This document shows positions 36,422 to 45,311 of a DNA stretch of 64,000 bases, in pieces. Position 1 is the stretch's first letter. Each line of letters begins with the position of its first letter. The notes under the pieces were generated by a model. The model had not been told where the DNA came from, did no database searches, and saw only the letters and a list, made by a program, of their open reading frames with translations. Position numbers and translations under genes: made by a program. The DNA comes from an uncultured Verrucomicrobiota bacterium (GTDB taxonomy: Bacteria; Verrucomicrobiota; Kiritimatiellia; CAJWTS01), in contig CAJWTS010000005.1 of NCBI GenBank assembly GCA_913047795.1, positions 1-64,000 of the forward strand, read 5' to 3'.

Positions 36422-36805
36422 CTATGTCGGCTGGATCTCGCCGCGCCGGCGGATGATCGCGTCCGCCAGCTCGGTAAGATGTGCCTGCGGCAGCGTCCGA
36501 GCCGTCTCGAGGCAGGTCGCCGGACAGTTCGAATGATTCAGGACGGCGCCGACCATAGCGGCACTCAATTTGTCGTTGGCTTCCTTGAGGGCGAGATCGA
36601 ACAGTTTCTCCACGCCCTCCGGGTTGAGATCCTGCTCGTGCCTAACGTACGACTGAAAGGCCTTCCATCGATAGTGCTCAGGATTCGGGTCGCGCGTTCG
36701 TTCGCATTCATGGTCGAAGTGGCGCAGGATGGATTCGGTGATCACGCCCGCGTCAACCCAGGCCGTGGTGAAGCCGAGCCGTCCGAAAATCTCACTGGAC
36801 TCCAT
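36422..36805 (-). CDS. Hypothetical protein, 127 residues
   Basis: The frame starts at ATG 36805 (MESSEIFGRLGF); another ATG at 36811 adds two residues. Predicted as soluble and largely helical, with two Cys near the C-terminal third (SNCPATC) and no signal peptide or membrane segment. I do not recognise a family. It lies 64 bp downstream of htpG on the same strand and could share its transcript. Confidence 0.55.
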   Translation of the reverse strand: MESSEIFGRLGFTTAWVDAGVITESILRHFDHECERTRDPNPEHYRWKAFQSYVRHEQDLNPEGVEKLFDLALKEANDKLSAAMVGAVLNHSNCPATCLETARTLPQAHLTELADAIIRRRGEIQPT

Positions 36806-36868
36806 GTTCATGCAATGCCCGGGCCTGCCCGCAGGCGCCAGGGCCGACGAGACGCCGACCCCGTTTAG

Positions 36869-38908
36869 CTAGGACTCCGCCTTCTTCTTCGCCGCTTTCT
36901 TTTTGGACCCGGTCGTGGTCGCCGCTTTCTTTTTGGGCCCGGCCGTGGATTTCTTTTTTGCGCCTGCCGGCTTCGCCGCCTCGTCCGCGTTGTTCGGTGC
37001 AGCGCCCCCATCGAGCTCGGCGAGCATCAATGCGTTCACGCGCGTGGCGAACGAAGATGGGTCACTGAGTTTGGAGCCCTCGGCGAGTACGGCCTGGTCG
37101 TAAAGCAAACGCCCGTAACCTTCGATCGCGGGATCGGAATCATTGTCGTCGTAGCGCTTCTGCAGCGCCACGACCACCGGGTGCGAGGCGTTCAACTCGA
37201 GAATGCGTTGCGACGGCGGAACGCCCGCGTCCTGCCCCATGCGCTTCATCAGTCGCTCCATGTGGGCACTCATCTCATGCTCGTCAGCAACAAGGCAAGC
37301 GGCACTGTCGGTGAGCCGGCTGGAGAGGCGCACTTCCTTGACCTCGCCGATCTTTTCTCCGAGGTGCCCGAGCAGCCCCTTGAAGGTCTTCTCGTCCTTT
37401 TTCTTCTGTTTCTCGTCAGACTTGTCCCCGCCGATGTCGCCCTTGTCCGCCGCCTTCAGCTTTTTGCCATCGTATTCCTGAAGGGACTGCGTCACCCACT
37501 CGTCGATCGGGTCACTCAGCAGGAGAACCTCCTGCCCGCGTGCCTGGAAGACTTCGAGATAGGGCGACTCGCGCATGTCGTCCAGGTTCTCGCCGACAAG
37601 GTAGTAGATCTCCTCCTGGTCGCTGGGCATCGCCGCGACATAATCCTGCAGGGTCACATGCGTGTCATCATCGTCGGACTTGGTCGAGCGAAAGAGGAGC
37701 AGGTCGGCCAGCTTGTCCTTGTTCTCGAAGTCGGCGTGCACGCCTTCCTTTAGGACAGCACCGAACGCGGAGTAGAAGGTCACGTAATCGTCGTAGCGCT
37801 TCTCCTTCATGTTTTTCAAGGTGCCGATCAGCTTCGCGACCAGGTTCTTTTTGATCTTTTCGAGCATCGGGTTGTGTTGCAGCATCTCACGCGAGACGTT
37901 GAGCGGAAGGTCGGAAGCATCGACGACACCCTTCACGAAGCGAAAGTACTCGGGGATCAGGTCCTTGCAGTCGTCCATGATGAAGACGCGCTTGACGTAA
38001 AGATGGAGTCCCGTCTTGGAGTCGGGCATGAAGAGGTCGAAGGGCCGCTGGCGCGGCAGATAGAGCAATGCTCGAAACTCAATCACGCCTTCCGCCGTAT
38101 AGTGAACGGTCTCCAGCGGGTCGTCGTAGTTGTGCGAGACGTGGTGGTAGAATTCCTTGTGCTGCTCCTCGTCGACGTCGTCCTTGGGCCGCAGCCAGAT
38201 GGCCTGTTGTGAATTAAGCGTCTCCTCCTCGATCGTGGTCGTCTTCTCCTCGTCCTCGCCATCGCCGGATGTCTTCTCGACGTCCATGACCACCGGGTGC
38301 TCAATGAAGTCGGAGAACTTGGTAACCAGTTGGCGGAGCTGCCACTGCTGAAGGTAGTCGCTCGCTTCCTCGCGCATATGCAACGTGATGTCCGTTCCGC
38401 GCGAGGTCTTCTCGACTTCTTCGAGCGTGAAGGTACCGCTACCATCCGACTCCCACTTGATGGCCCCTGACTGCCCCGCGGCGCGGGAGACAACCGTAAC
38501 CCGGTCCGCGACCATGAACGCGGAATAGAAGCCCACGCCGAATTGCCCGATCAGCTCGGGCAACTCCTTGTCCTTGGCCTCCTGTATCTGATCCATGAAG
38601 GCGCGCGTGCCGGAACGGGCGATCGTGCCGAGATCCTCCGCGACCGTTTCGCGACTCATGCCGATTCCGTTGTCTGTGATCGTAAGCGTCTTCTCCTCTT
38701 CATTGGCGACCAGCTTGATTTTCCACTCCGCGTCGCCCTCCAGGATATCGGCGTTGGTGAGGGACTCGAACCGCACCTTGTCGATCGCGTCGGCCGCATT
38801 GCTGATCAATTCGCGGAGAAAGATCTCCTTATGCGAGTAGAGCGAATGGACAATAATGTCCATCAACTGCTTCATCTCCGTTTTGAACTCGTGTGTCTCG
38901 GCCGTCAT
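36869..38908 (-). CDS. htpG: Hsp90-family chaperone HtpG with a basic C-terminal tail
   Basis: 679 residues. The GHKL ATPase domain is clear: FLRELISNAADAIDK, ITDNGIGM, LGTIARSGT and GQFGVGFYSAFMV; middle-domain motifs RRVFI-like KRVFIMDD and LPLNVSREMLQ follow. Bacterial HtpG is usually about 620-640 residues. Here about 40 extra residues follow, starting near DEAAKPAGAKKK and made almost only of Lys, Ala, Thr, Ser and Gly with KKK repeats, resembling the tails of histone-H1-like proteins. Other parts look normal, so ATP-driven folding should be intact. Confidence 0.95.
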   Translation of the reverse strand: MTAETHEFKTEMKQLMDIIVHSLYSHKEIFLRELISNAADAIDKVRFESLTNADILEGDAEWKIKLVANEEEKTLTITDNGIGMSRETVAEDLGTIARSGTRAFMDQIQEAKDKELPELIGQFGVGFYSAFMVADRVTVVSRAAGQSGAIKWESDGSGTFTLEEVEKTSRGTDITLHMREEASDYLQQWQLRQLVTKFSDFIEHPVVMDVEKTSGDGEDEEKTTTIEEETLNSQQAIWLRPKDDVDEEQHKEFYHHVSHNYDDPLETVHYTAEGVIEFRALLYLPRQRPFDLFMPDSKTGLHLYVKRVFIMDDCKDLIPEYFRFVKGVVDASDLPLNVSREMLQHNPMLEKIKKNLVAKLIGTLKNMKEKRYDDYVTFYSAFGAVLKEGVHADFENKDKLADLLLFRSTKSDDDDTHVTLQDYVAAMPSDQEEIYYLVGENLDDMRESPYLEVFQARGQEVLLLSDPIDEWVTQSLQEYDGKKLKAADKGDIGGDKSDEKQKKKDEKTFKGLLGHLGEKIGEVKEVRLSSRLTDSAACLVADEHEMSAHMERLMKRMGQDAGVPPSQRILELNASHPVVVALQKRYDDNDSDPAIEGYGRLLYDQAVLAEGSKLSDPSSFATRVNALMLAELDGGAAPNNADEAAKPAGAKKKSTAGPKKKAATTTGSKKKAAKKKAES

Positions 38909-38925
38909 CGTCTTCCTCCTCTGTG

Positions 38926-39987
38926 CTAACGCGGTATGAAGTTTGTCCGGGGCGTAATGGTCAGAATGGTTTCGGCCACCAGGCGCGCCGTGTTATCGAG
39001 ATCTTTTAACGAGCAGGTCTCGACCTGCGTGTGCATGTATCGATTGGGAATCGACACCAGGGCCGTAGCCACACCTTCACGGGTCACCTGCAACGCCGCC
39101 GCATCGGTGCCTGTGACGCCGGGATCGGTGGTGAACTGGTGGGGAACCTTCTTCTTGCGGGCGACCTCCACGAGGCGCTTACCCAGCACCGGGTTGATAT
39201 TCGGGCCGCTACAAAGAATCGGACCTTTGCCGAGCGCAACGTCGCCGACGATCCGCTTATCGATACCGGGCGTATCTGATGCGAACCCGACATCGAGCGC
39301 GATCCCAACCTGCGGGTCGATCCCGTAGGCGCTGGTACGGGCGCCGCGAATACCGATCTCTTCCTGCGCGGTGGCCACCGCGTAGACACTCACCGACAGT
39401 TTGCGACGGCGCAGACGTTTCATCACTTCCGACGCGACGAAAGCACCGGTCTTGTTGTCGCAACTCTTTGAGCTGAAGAGGTCGTTTTTCAGCATCATGA
39501 AATTTGGCGTGTACGATGCGTAGTCCCCGACCTTCACGTGTTTTTCGGCGTCCTTGCGGTTTCGCGCGCCGATATCGATCCATACGTCCTTGATCTCAAC
39601 GGCCTTACGACGTTCCTCCGGGGAGGCCAGATGGATCGCCTTTTTCCCGATCACGCCGTCGATCGTGCCCTTCTCCGCGAGCACCTTGACCTGGCTGCCC
39701 GGCAAGGTCACACGATCGATTCCGCCGACGGCCGCCACGTGCAGATATCCGTTGTCGGAGATATGCGTCACGATGAAGCCGATTTCATCCAGATGTCCGG
39801 CCAGCATGATACGCACATCGGCACCGGGATTAAGAACAGCGATCGCATTTCCGTGAACGTCGGTCCGTACCTCATCGGCGTATTTTTGCGTGCGCTGCAC
39901 CCAGACGCGCCGCGCTGCGTTCTCGAAACCCGAGGGCCCGCACTGCGCCAGCAGCTTCTTTAGAAAATTGAGTGATTCTATATCCAT
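38926..39987 (-). CDS. M42-family metallo-aminopeptidase
   Basis: 353 residues. M42 (FrvX-like) enzymes are cocatalytic-zinc aminopeptidases that form tetrahedral dodecamers. Metal-binding and active-site stretches are visible: [38 protein letters not shown] with the catalytic Glu pair, [13 protein letters not shown] and [11 protein letters not shown]. Length is standard. It starts 193 bp from the divergent leuC and ends 17 bp before htpG. Confidence 0.93.
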   Translation of the reverse strand: MDIESLNFLKKLLAQCGPSGFENAARRVWVQRTQKYADEVRTDVHGNAIAVLNPGADVRIMLAGHLDEIGFIVTHISDNGYLHVAAVGGIDRVTLPGSQVKVLAEKGTIDGVIGKKAIHLASPEERRKAVEIKDVWIDIGARNRKDAEKHVKVGDYASYTPNFMMLKNDLFSSKSCDNKTGAFVASEVMKRLRRRKLSVSVYAVATAQEEIGIRGARTSAYGIDPQVGIALDVGFASDTPGIDKRIVGDVALGKGPILCSGPNINPVLGKRLVEVARKKKVPHQFTTDPGVTGTDAAALQVTREGVATALVSIPNRYMHTQVETCSLKDLDNTARLVAETILTITPRTNFIPR

Positions 39988-40128
39988 CTATCTTTTTCCT
40001 CCCTGTGCAGCCGCGGAATCTTCATTGAAAAAAGGCGTGGTATTATGCGCATTCCTCGGCCGGTGTAAAGTCTCGTGTACAACGTGCCGGCCGGTTGCGC
40101 CGGTTCGGACGCTGTCCGCCAATCTGGC

Positions 40129-40157
40129 TTGTCAAAATATTCGCGCTGTGGCATTAC
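40129..40157 (+). promoter_or_regulatory. Possible promoter for leuC
   Basis: TTGTCA (40129-40134, five of six) and CATTAC (40152-40157, three of six) with 17 bp spacing, 23 bp before the leuC ATG. The weak -10 box makes this tentative. Confidence 0.25.
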
Positions 40158-40180
40158 TTATCCTTGGGCTGAGGCCAATT

Positions 40181-41575
40181 ATGCGCGCTAATCTGTTCAA
40201 TAAAATATGGGATCTGCACACCGTCGGGCAGCTGTCGTCCGGCCAGGACCAGCTCTTCATAGGGCTGCATCTGGTTCACGAGGTCACCTCGCCCCAGGCG
40301 TTCCAGATGCTGAAGGAGCGGGATCTGGCGGTCCGTCATCCGGAAAGGACGTTCGCGACGGTGGATCATATTGTACCCACCAGCACGCAGACCCGCCCCT
40401 TTGCCGATGCGCTTGCGGAAAAAATGATGCAGGCGATTGAAAAGAATGCCGACGAGCACGATATCTCGTTTTTTGGACTGGATTCCCAAAACCAGGGCAT
40501 CGTGCACGTCATCGGCCCCGAATTGGGCCTGACCCAGCCGGGCATGACCATCGCCTGCGGCGATTCGCATACCTCGACGCACGGTGCTTTCGGCGCGATC
40601 GCTTTCGGGATCGGCACCTCGCAGGTCCGTGATGTGCTGGTTTCACAGACGCTGGCGATGTCCCGCCCGCGTGTTCGTCGCATTTCGATCGATGGCGCGC
40701 TGGGTCAGGGCGTTTACTCCAAAGACGTCATTCTCCGCATCATCGCCGAGCTGGGCGTCAACGGCGGCATCGGATACGCCTACGAGTTCTCCGGAACGGC
40801 CATCCGGGCCATGAACATGGAAGCGCGCATGTCGATCTGCAACATGAGCATCGAAGGTGGCGCGCGCGTCGGCTACATCAATCCTGACGACGTCACCTTC
40901 GAATACCTGGACGGACGGCCCTACGCGCCGAAGGACATGGCTCGCGCAACGGCATTCTGGCAGTCCATCGCCTCGGACGACGATGCCGACTATGACGACA
41001 TCGTGGTCTTTGATGCGGATACAATCGAACCGATGGTGACCTGGGGCATCAACCCGGGACAGGCCGTCGGCGTAACGAAGACCACTCCGGAAATCGCGGC
41101 CCTGCCGAACGAGGAACGGGAGACTGCCGAGCAGGCCTACCGGCACATGGACCTGGAAGAGGCGCAACCGGTCGGTGGCATACCCATCGACGTCGCCTTT
41201 ATCGGCTCCTGCACCAACAGCCGGATCACCGACCTGCGCGAAGCGGCACACATTGCACGCGGGCGACGCGTCGCCAATGGCGTCAAGGCGCTCGTCGTGC
41301 CCGGATCCCGTCAGGTTCACCGCCAAGCGGTCGAAGAGGGGCTCGATAAGATTTTTACGGATGCCGGCTTCGAATGGCGCGCCGCCGGATGCTCGATGTG
41401 TCTGGCCATGAATCCCGATCAGCTGCAAGGCCGGGAAATCTGTGCTTCCTCGTCCAATCGTAATTTCATCGGTCGACAGGGCTCCCCCACCGGGCGCACC
41501 ATGCTGATGAGCCCCGCAATGGTTGCGGCGGCGGCCGTAAAAGGCGAAATCACCGACGTCAGGGAGCTGCAGTAA
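40181..41575 (+). CDS. leuC: 3-isopropylmalate dehydratase large subunit (or related hydro-lyase)
   Basis: 464 residues from ATG 40181, preceded by TGAGG. Aconitase-superfamily large subunit: [32 protein letters not shown] and the iron-sulfur cysteines in GSCTNSRI and CSMCLAMN. Length suits bacterial LeuC (about 465). LeuCD isomerises 2- to 3-isopropylmalate, but related pairs hydrate dimethylmaleate or citraconate. No leuA or leuB is in the window and an isocitrate-lyase-superfamily gene follows, so the substrate is less certain than the family. The stop overlaps leuD as TAATG. Confidence 0.88.
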   Translation: MRANLFNKIWDLHTVGQLSSGQDQLFIGLHLVHEVTSPQAFQMLKERDLAVRHPERTFATVDHIVPTSTQTRPFADALAEKMMQAIEKNADEHDISFFGLDSQNQGIVHVIGPELGLTQPGMTIACGDSHTSTHGAFGAIAFGIGTSQVRDVLVSQTLAMSRPRVRRISIDGALGQGVYSKDVILRIIAELGVNGGIGYAYEFSGTAIRAMNMEARMSICNMSIEGGARVGYINPDDVTFEYLDGRPYAPKDMARATAFWQSIASDDDADYDDIVVFDADTIEPMVTWGINPGQAVGVTKTTPEIAALPNEERETAEQAYRHMDLEEAQPVGGIPIDVAFIGSCTNSRITDLREAAHIARGRRVANGVKALVVPGSRQVHRQAVEEGLDKIFTDAGFEWRAAGCSMCLAMNPDQLQGREICASSSNRNFIGRQGSPTGRTMLMSPAMVAAAAVKGEITDVRELQ

Positions 41576-42192
41576 TGGACTTATCGCGCGCCCAGATCAG
41601 CGGAACCGGCATTCCCGTACGCGGCAACGACATCGACACCGACCGCATCATTCCGGCACGGTTCATGAAGTGCGTCACGTTCGAGGGCCTGGGCGAGTAC
41701 GCCTTTCATGACGAACGGTTCGCCGAAGACGGCAGCGCCAAAGACCATTCCTTCAACGACGAACGATACCGGAACGGAAACATCCTGATCGTGAACAAGA
41801 ACTTTGGTTGCGGCTCATCCCGCGAACACGCGCCGCAGTCCCTGAACCGATTCGGCATCACCGCCGTGATCGGAGAAAGCTTTGCAGAGATCTTCGCGGG
41901 GAACTGTGCGGTAATGGGCATTCCCGCCGTCCGCGCCACCGAAAACGATGTGCAGCAATTGATGTCTGGTGTGGAAAAGGACCCTTCGGTCGACGTCGCG
42001 ATCGACCTGGAGGAACAGGCCGTTCGTTTCGGCACGGAACAGTTCGCCGTGACCCTGCCCGACTCCGCGCGCAAAGCACTGATCAGTGGCACCTGGGATA
42101 CAACTGCCATGCTACTCGCGAACGACGCGGCGATCGCTGCAACGGCTGCGCGGATTCCATACATGGTTGATTTCGCCGTGTCCAAATCTTGA
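41575..42192 (+). CDS. leuD: 3-isopropylmalate dehydratase small subunit (or related)
   Basis: 205 residues, swivelling-domain subunit. Motifs: GNDIDTDRIIPARF and NFGCGSSREHAPQSL, which position the substrate over the cluster held by the large subunit. Length matches proteobacterial LeuD. It overlaps leuC by one base (TAATG). The same caveat on substrate applies as for leuC. Confidence 0.88.
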   Translation: MDLSRAQISGTGIPVRGNDIDTDRIIPARFMKCVTFEGLGEYAFHDERFAEDGSAKDHSFNDERYRNGNILIVNKNFGCGSSREHAPQSLNRFGITAVIGESFAEIFAGNCAVMGIPAVRATENDVQQLMSGVEKDPSVDVAIDLEEQAVRFGTEQFAVTLPDSARKALISGTWDTTAMLLANDAAIAATAARIPYMVDFAVSKS

Positions 42193-42214
42193 ACCAATCC
42201 ACGGGGAGGGCCGC

Positions 42215-43096
42215 ATCACCGGACCAGCCCAACTTCGCCGGCTGCTCACCAAGCCGGGCATCATCCGCAGCCTTGGGGCACACGATGTCTTCACCGCATT
42301 GATCGTTGAACAGACGGGCTTTGAAACCGTCTTCATCGGTGGCTTCGGCACCAGTGCTTCACAACTTGGCCTGCCCGACCTCAATTTTCTCTCTATGACG
42401 GAAATGGCCGATGCCGTGCGCCGCATGGCGACGCGCGTCTCGATTCCCGTAATCGCCGACGGCGATACTGGCCACGGTGATTTGCACAACGTCGCGCGCA
42501 CCGTGGAAGCATTCGAGCGCGCCGGGGCGGCGGCAATTCTCCTCGAAGACCAAGTCATGCCGAAACGATGCGGACACTTTTCCGATAAACATGTCATCCC
42601 CGCGGCCGACATGGTTAAAAAATTCAAGACGGCCCTTGCGGCACGGAGCAATCCCGATTTCGCGATCTTTGCCCGTACCGACGCGAGGCAAATGAACGGC
42701 CTGGATGATGCGATCGCGCGCATCAATCGCTATTGTGATGCCGGTGCCGACGTAGCTTTTATCGAGGCTCCGCAATCGCGCGACGAATTGGAAGAGATCC
42801 CAAGACGTGTCGACTACCCGCTCATGGCAAACATGCTCACCGGTGGCGTGACGCCGATTCTCAGCAGTACCGAGCTCGCGCAAATGGGGTACAAGATTAT
42901 GGTCTGCCCCATCGAGTCACTCAGCGTCTGCGCCGCCGCCATGCAGGCACTCTGCGCCGCCCTGCGTGACGAGGGCCGGGTCGACGCCGTCGCGGATGCA
43001 GCCCTGTCGTTCGACCAGCTCAAGGCCCTGCTCGGCCTCGATCGCTACGTCGGGATTTCTTCCGAATCGGGAGACGACGCGCCGGGTTCCGACTAG
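42215..43096 (+). CDS. Isocitrate lyase/PEP mutase superfamily lyase
   Basis: 293 residues if translation starts at 42215. Superfamily motifs: GAHDVFTALIVEQ, VIADGDTGHGD binding magnesium and MPKRCGH, the K-x-CGH loop with the catalytic Cys of C-C bond lyases (methylisocitrate or dimethylmalate type); PEP mutase itself lacks it. No ATG, GTG or TTG sits near the expected N-terminus. The codon at the family start position is ATC, 4 bp after GGGGAGGG. The frame is open upstream into leuD without a better site. It follows leuD by 22 bp and probably acts on a product of that hydro-lyase. Confidence 0.82.
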   Translation: MTGPAQLRRLLTKPGIIRSLGAHDVFTALIVEQTGFETVFIGGFGTSASQLGLPDLNFLSMTEMADAVRRMATRVSIPVIADGDTGHGDLHNVARTVEAFERAGAAAILLEDQVMPKRCGHFSDKHVIPAADMVKKFKTALAARSNPDFAIFARTDARQMNGLDDAIARINRYCDAGADVAFIEAPQSRDELEEIPRRVDYPLMANMLTGGVTPILSSTELAQMGYKIMVCPIESLSVCAAAMQALCAALRDEGRVDAVADAALSFDQLKALLGLDRYVGISSESGDDAPGSD

Positions 43097-43107
43097 CCCG
43101 GAAACAA

Positions 43108-43142
43108 AAAGCATGTCCGCCGCGGGGGGACGGACATGCTTT
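43108..43142. terminator. Bidirectional terminator hairpin
   Basis: A perfect 12-bp inverted repeat (AAAGCATGTCCG and CGGACATGCTTT) with an 11-base GC-rich loop lies between two convergent genes, the lyase ending at 43096 and the His-rich protein ending at 43167. A-rich and T-rich flanks suit termination from both sides. Confidence 0.8.
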
Positions 43143-43166
43143 CGAAGACGTCCCGATCGGCACGGG

Positions 43167-43646
43167 TTAATGCTTGTGGCTGGACCCTTCGTGCTTGTGC
43201 CCTGATCCCTCCGCCTTAGGGCTGGAACCCTCAGCCTTGCCGCGCGCAGGCGCCTCGGCAAGCTTCGCGCCGGTCATGATCGTCACGCCGGAGCGTTCGG
43301 ATACCTTTCCTGAAAGCGTCACCTTCTGTGCGGCGTGGGCGGCAAGATGTGCTCTCATCTTTTCATCCGGAGCCAGGAGCACAACGTCTCCAGCCGGCAT
43401 CAGCAATCCAACCGGACCGCCCGCGGCGATACAGCCTTTGGCACACGCCGCGTGCGCTGGCCCCTTGTCCCCGGCCTTGACGTAGCACTTGAGGTCCACC
43501 ACTTCACCGGTCACCACCTTCGCGGCGGCCGGCGCCTTGACACTGCCTGCGCGCTTACCACTGCCTTCGGCGTGCACCATCGCCACGCCAATCATTCCCG
43601 CTACGGCCGCAACACCCGCGAACCGCATTGCTGTGCTTGTCTTCAT
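43167..43646 (-). CDS. Exported protein with His/Lys-rich tail
   Basis: 159 residues. Signal peptide about 1-26 (MKTSTAMRFAGV...VHAEG), preceded by a strong AGGAG site. The core has VVDLKCYVK and HAACAKGCIAAGGPVGLL, giving three cysteines and a histidine in a compact pattern, then a small beta segment (KVTLSGKVSERSGVTIM). The last 25 residues repeat EGSSxKxEGSGHKHEGSSHKH. This suggests a periplasmic metal-binding protein, perhaps for copper, nickel or zinc. I have seen the CYVK/CAKGC core in unnamed exported proteins but cannot give a family name. Confidence 0.6.
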   Translation of the reverse strand: MKTSTAMRFAGVAAVAGMIGVAMVHAEGSGKRAGSVKAPAAAKVVTGEVVDLKCYVKAGDKGPAHAACAKGCIAAGGPVGLLMPAGDVVLLAPDEKMRAHLAAHAAQKVTLSGKVSERSGVTIMTGAKLAEAPARGKAEGSSPKAEGSGHKHEGSSHKH

Positions 43647-43750
43647 TTGCTGATCTCCTGTATTTGTTCAGACTTTGTGTAACGCGCGTTTCATCTCGAC
43701 GCACAAATCCCTGACAGCATCCGTCTATTCGCCCGGCCGCGTCAAGCATG

Positions 43751-45160
43751 TCAGTTTATGTTGCGCCGGTTGCCGATACGCCGCTCGGCCAATGACTCAA
43801 CTCCGATCGCGATCCAAAGCAGGCCGTGCTCCAGAGCACGTGTCCCGGTGTTCCAGGTCTCCGGCATATCGTTGTATTCGTAATAGAAGAGCATGTAATA
43901 AAGACCCCAGAGCCCGCTCAGAATCAGCAGCCAGGCGCGCGGACGAAGCGCCGTGACCGCAATTAAGCCGATCGCGTACCAGGGAAACACGGCTGGAATG
44001 AACAGGAACCAGACCAATAACGATCGCTGCACAGCCGTGACGGCCGATCCCGGCGAAGCATCGCCGCGTAGATACCGGACGCAGGTCCAGCCAACGAGGA
44101 GCACCACGATGCCTACGCTCGTGGAACGTGGTGCCGGACTCAGCCATGCGATCACGCCGAAGGCCCCTTCGTTGCGGACCCAGTCCCGCCCATATTCCCG
44201 GAGTCCCGCCGTCAACTGTGCCAGACCGACGTCCATGAACGGCAGGTACGCGACGAAACAGAGGCCCGCGGTCACACCGCAAAAGAGTGTCGCCGCGCGA
44301 AAAGATCCGCGCGTGCGGAGAATCACGGTGAGCGCAACGGGCAGGACCACAAGAGGATAGATCTTCGCCAAGACCGCGCCGGCACAGGCCGCCGCTGCCG
44401 CAAAGACCCACTTCAGTTGCCCATCCGCCAGTCGTCGCTCCAGCGCCAGGACGCAGATTACGAGGAACAGACCAACCAGGCTGTCCAGGTGTGCCGAGTT
44501 CGCCACCTCCTTGAGTACGATCGGATTCCAGGCATAGATCAGCACCCAGGCGCGCGGACGCCGAAGAGCCTGCAGGGCCGTCAGGATCGCGCCAATGGTC
44601 AGCATGTCCACGGCAAGGAACACGATCCGTTGTCCGAGCCAGTCCCAGGGCGTAAGCCATGCGCCAAGCAAGAAGGCCCACTGTGCGACCGGCGGGTAAA
44701 TCGTTGAAACCTCCGGATACCCGATGCGATCCAGAATAACCTGGGCGTCCGCGTCCGCCAGGGCATCCGCAAAGGGTTGCGGCGCCAGGGCGACGACGTC
44801 GAGTGGTGCAAAAGCATACGGATTGACACCATGCAGCAACGCGGCCCCGTCCAGCACGTAGCGATAGCAATCGTTTTCCTGGATCAGACCAGATGGGAGC
44901 ATCATCAGCCGCGCGGCAACGGCGACACCCAGAATGAAAGGCAGCCGAATTGAGACATCTTGCGCATGGCGCATAACGCGCCAACCGGCAGACAGAAACC
45001 CCAGCCATCCGATCGCGTACGCCGTCACAAAGAGCGGTATCGGGCGCTCCGCGTGTCCATCGCCGTAGACGAACTGACCGCTTAGCCAGGTAGTCGACAG
45101 GCTGAAAATCAGGACACAGAGCGCCGAAGCCAAGTCGGCAGCTACGAATTTCGCTTTCAT
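43751..45160 (-). CDS. GT87-like polyprenol-phosphate-mannose glycosyltransferase
   Basis: 469 residues from ATG 45160 with about ten to twelve hydrophobic helices. A loop after the second or third helix carries LIQENDCYRYVLDGAALLHGVNPYAFAP, the GT-C pattern with an acidic catalytic pair and an NPYA motif seen in GT87/GT39-type mannosyltransferases. YPPVAQW and AKIYPLVVLPVAL are further family marks. It would transfer a sugar from a polyprenyl phosphate in the membrane. It diverges from the GHMP kinase gene. Confidence 0.75.
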   Translation of the reverse strand: MKAKFVAADLASALCVLIFSLSTTWLSGQFVYGDGHAERPIPLFVTAYAIGWLGFLSAGWRVMRHAQDVSIRLPFILGVAVAARLMMLPSGLIQENDCYRYVLDGAALLHGVNPYAFAPLDVVALAPQPFADALADADAQVILDRIGYPEVSTIYPPVAQWAFLLGAWLTPWDWLGQRIVFLAVDMLTIGAILTALQALRRPRAWVLIYAWNPIVLKEVANSAHLDSLVGLFLVICVLALERRLADGQLKWVFAAAAACAGAVLAKIYPLVVLPVALTVILRTRGSFRAATLFCGVTAGLCFVAYLPFMDVGLAQLTAGLREYGRDWVRNEGAFGVIAWLSPAPRSTSVGIVVLLVGWTCVRYLRGDASPGSAVTAVQRSLLVWFLFIPAVFPWYAIGLIAVTALRPRAWLLILSGLWGLYYMLFYYEYNDMPETWNTGTRALEHGLLWIAIGVESLAERRIGNRRNIN

Positions 45161-45311
45161 CAATATGGGGGCAACGCGCAATGGATCATACACGTTCGCG
45201 ACGTCTATGTCCTGCCGGACAGGTTGCCGCGCAGGCCCCGCCCCACATTGCGTCGATGCGTTCGAGCGGACTTGAATCCTGCACGATTTGTCCCCTATCC
45301 TTGAAATCTTG

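Noticed and set aside
36869-36990. Short tandem DNA repeats at the htpG 3' end considered as a regulatory repeat or array
   Set aside because: The repetition follows from the Lys/Ala-rich codons of the tail, with no regular spacers.
39890-40180. Upstream extension of the leuC frame
   Set aside because: It overlaps the divergent M42 peptidase and reads unlike LeuC; the ATG at 40181 has a ribosome-binding site and the family N-terminus.
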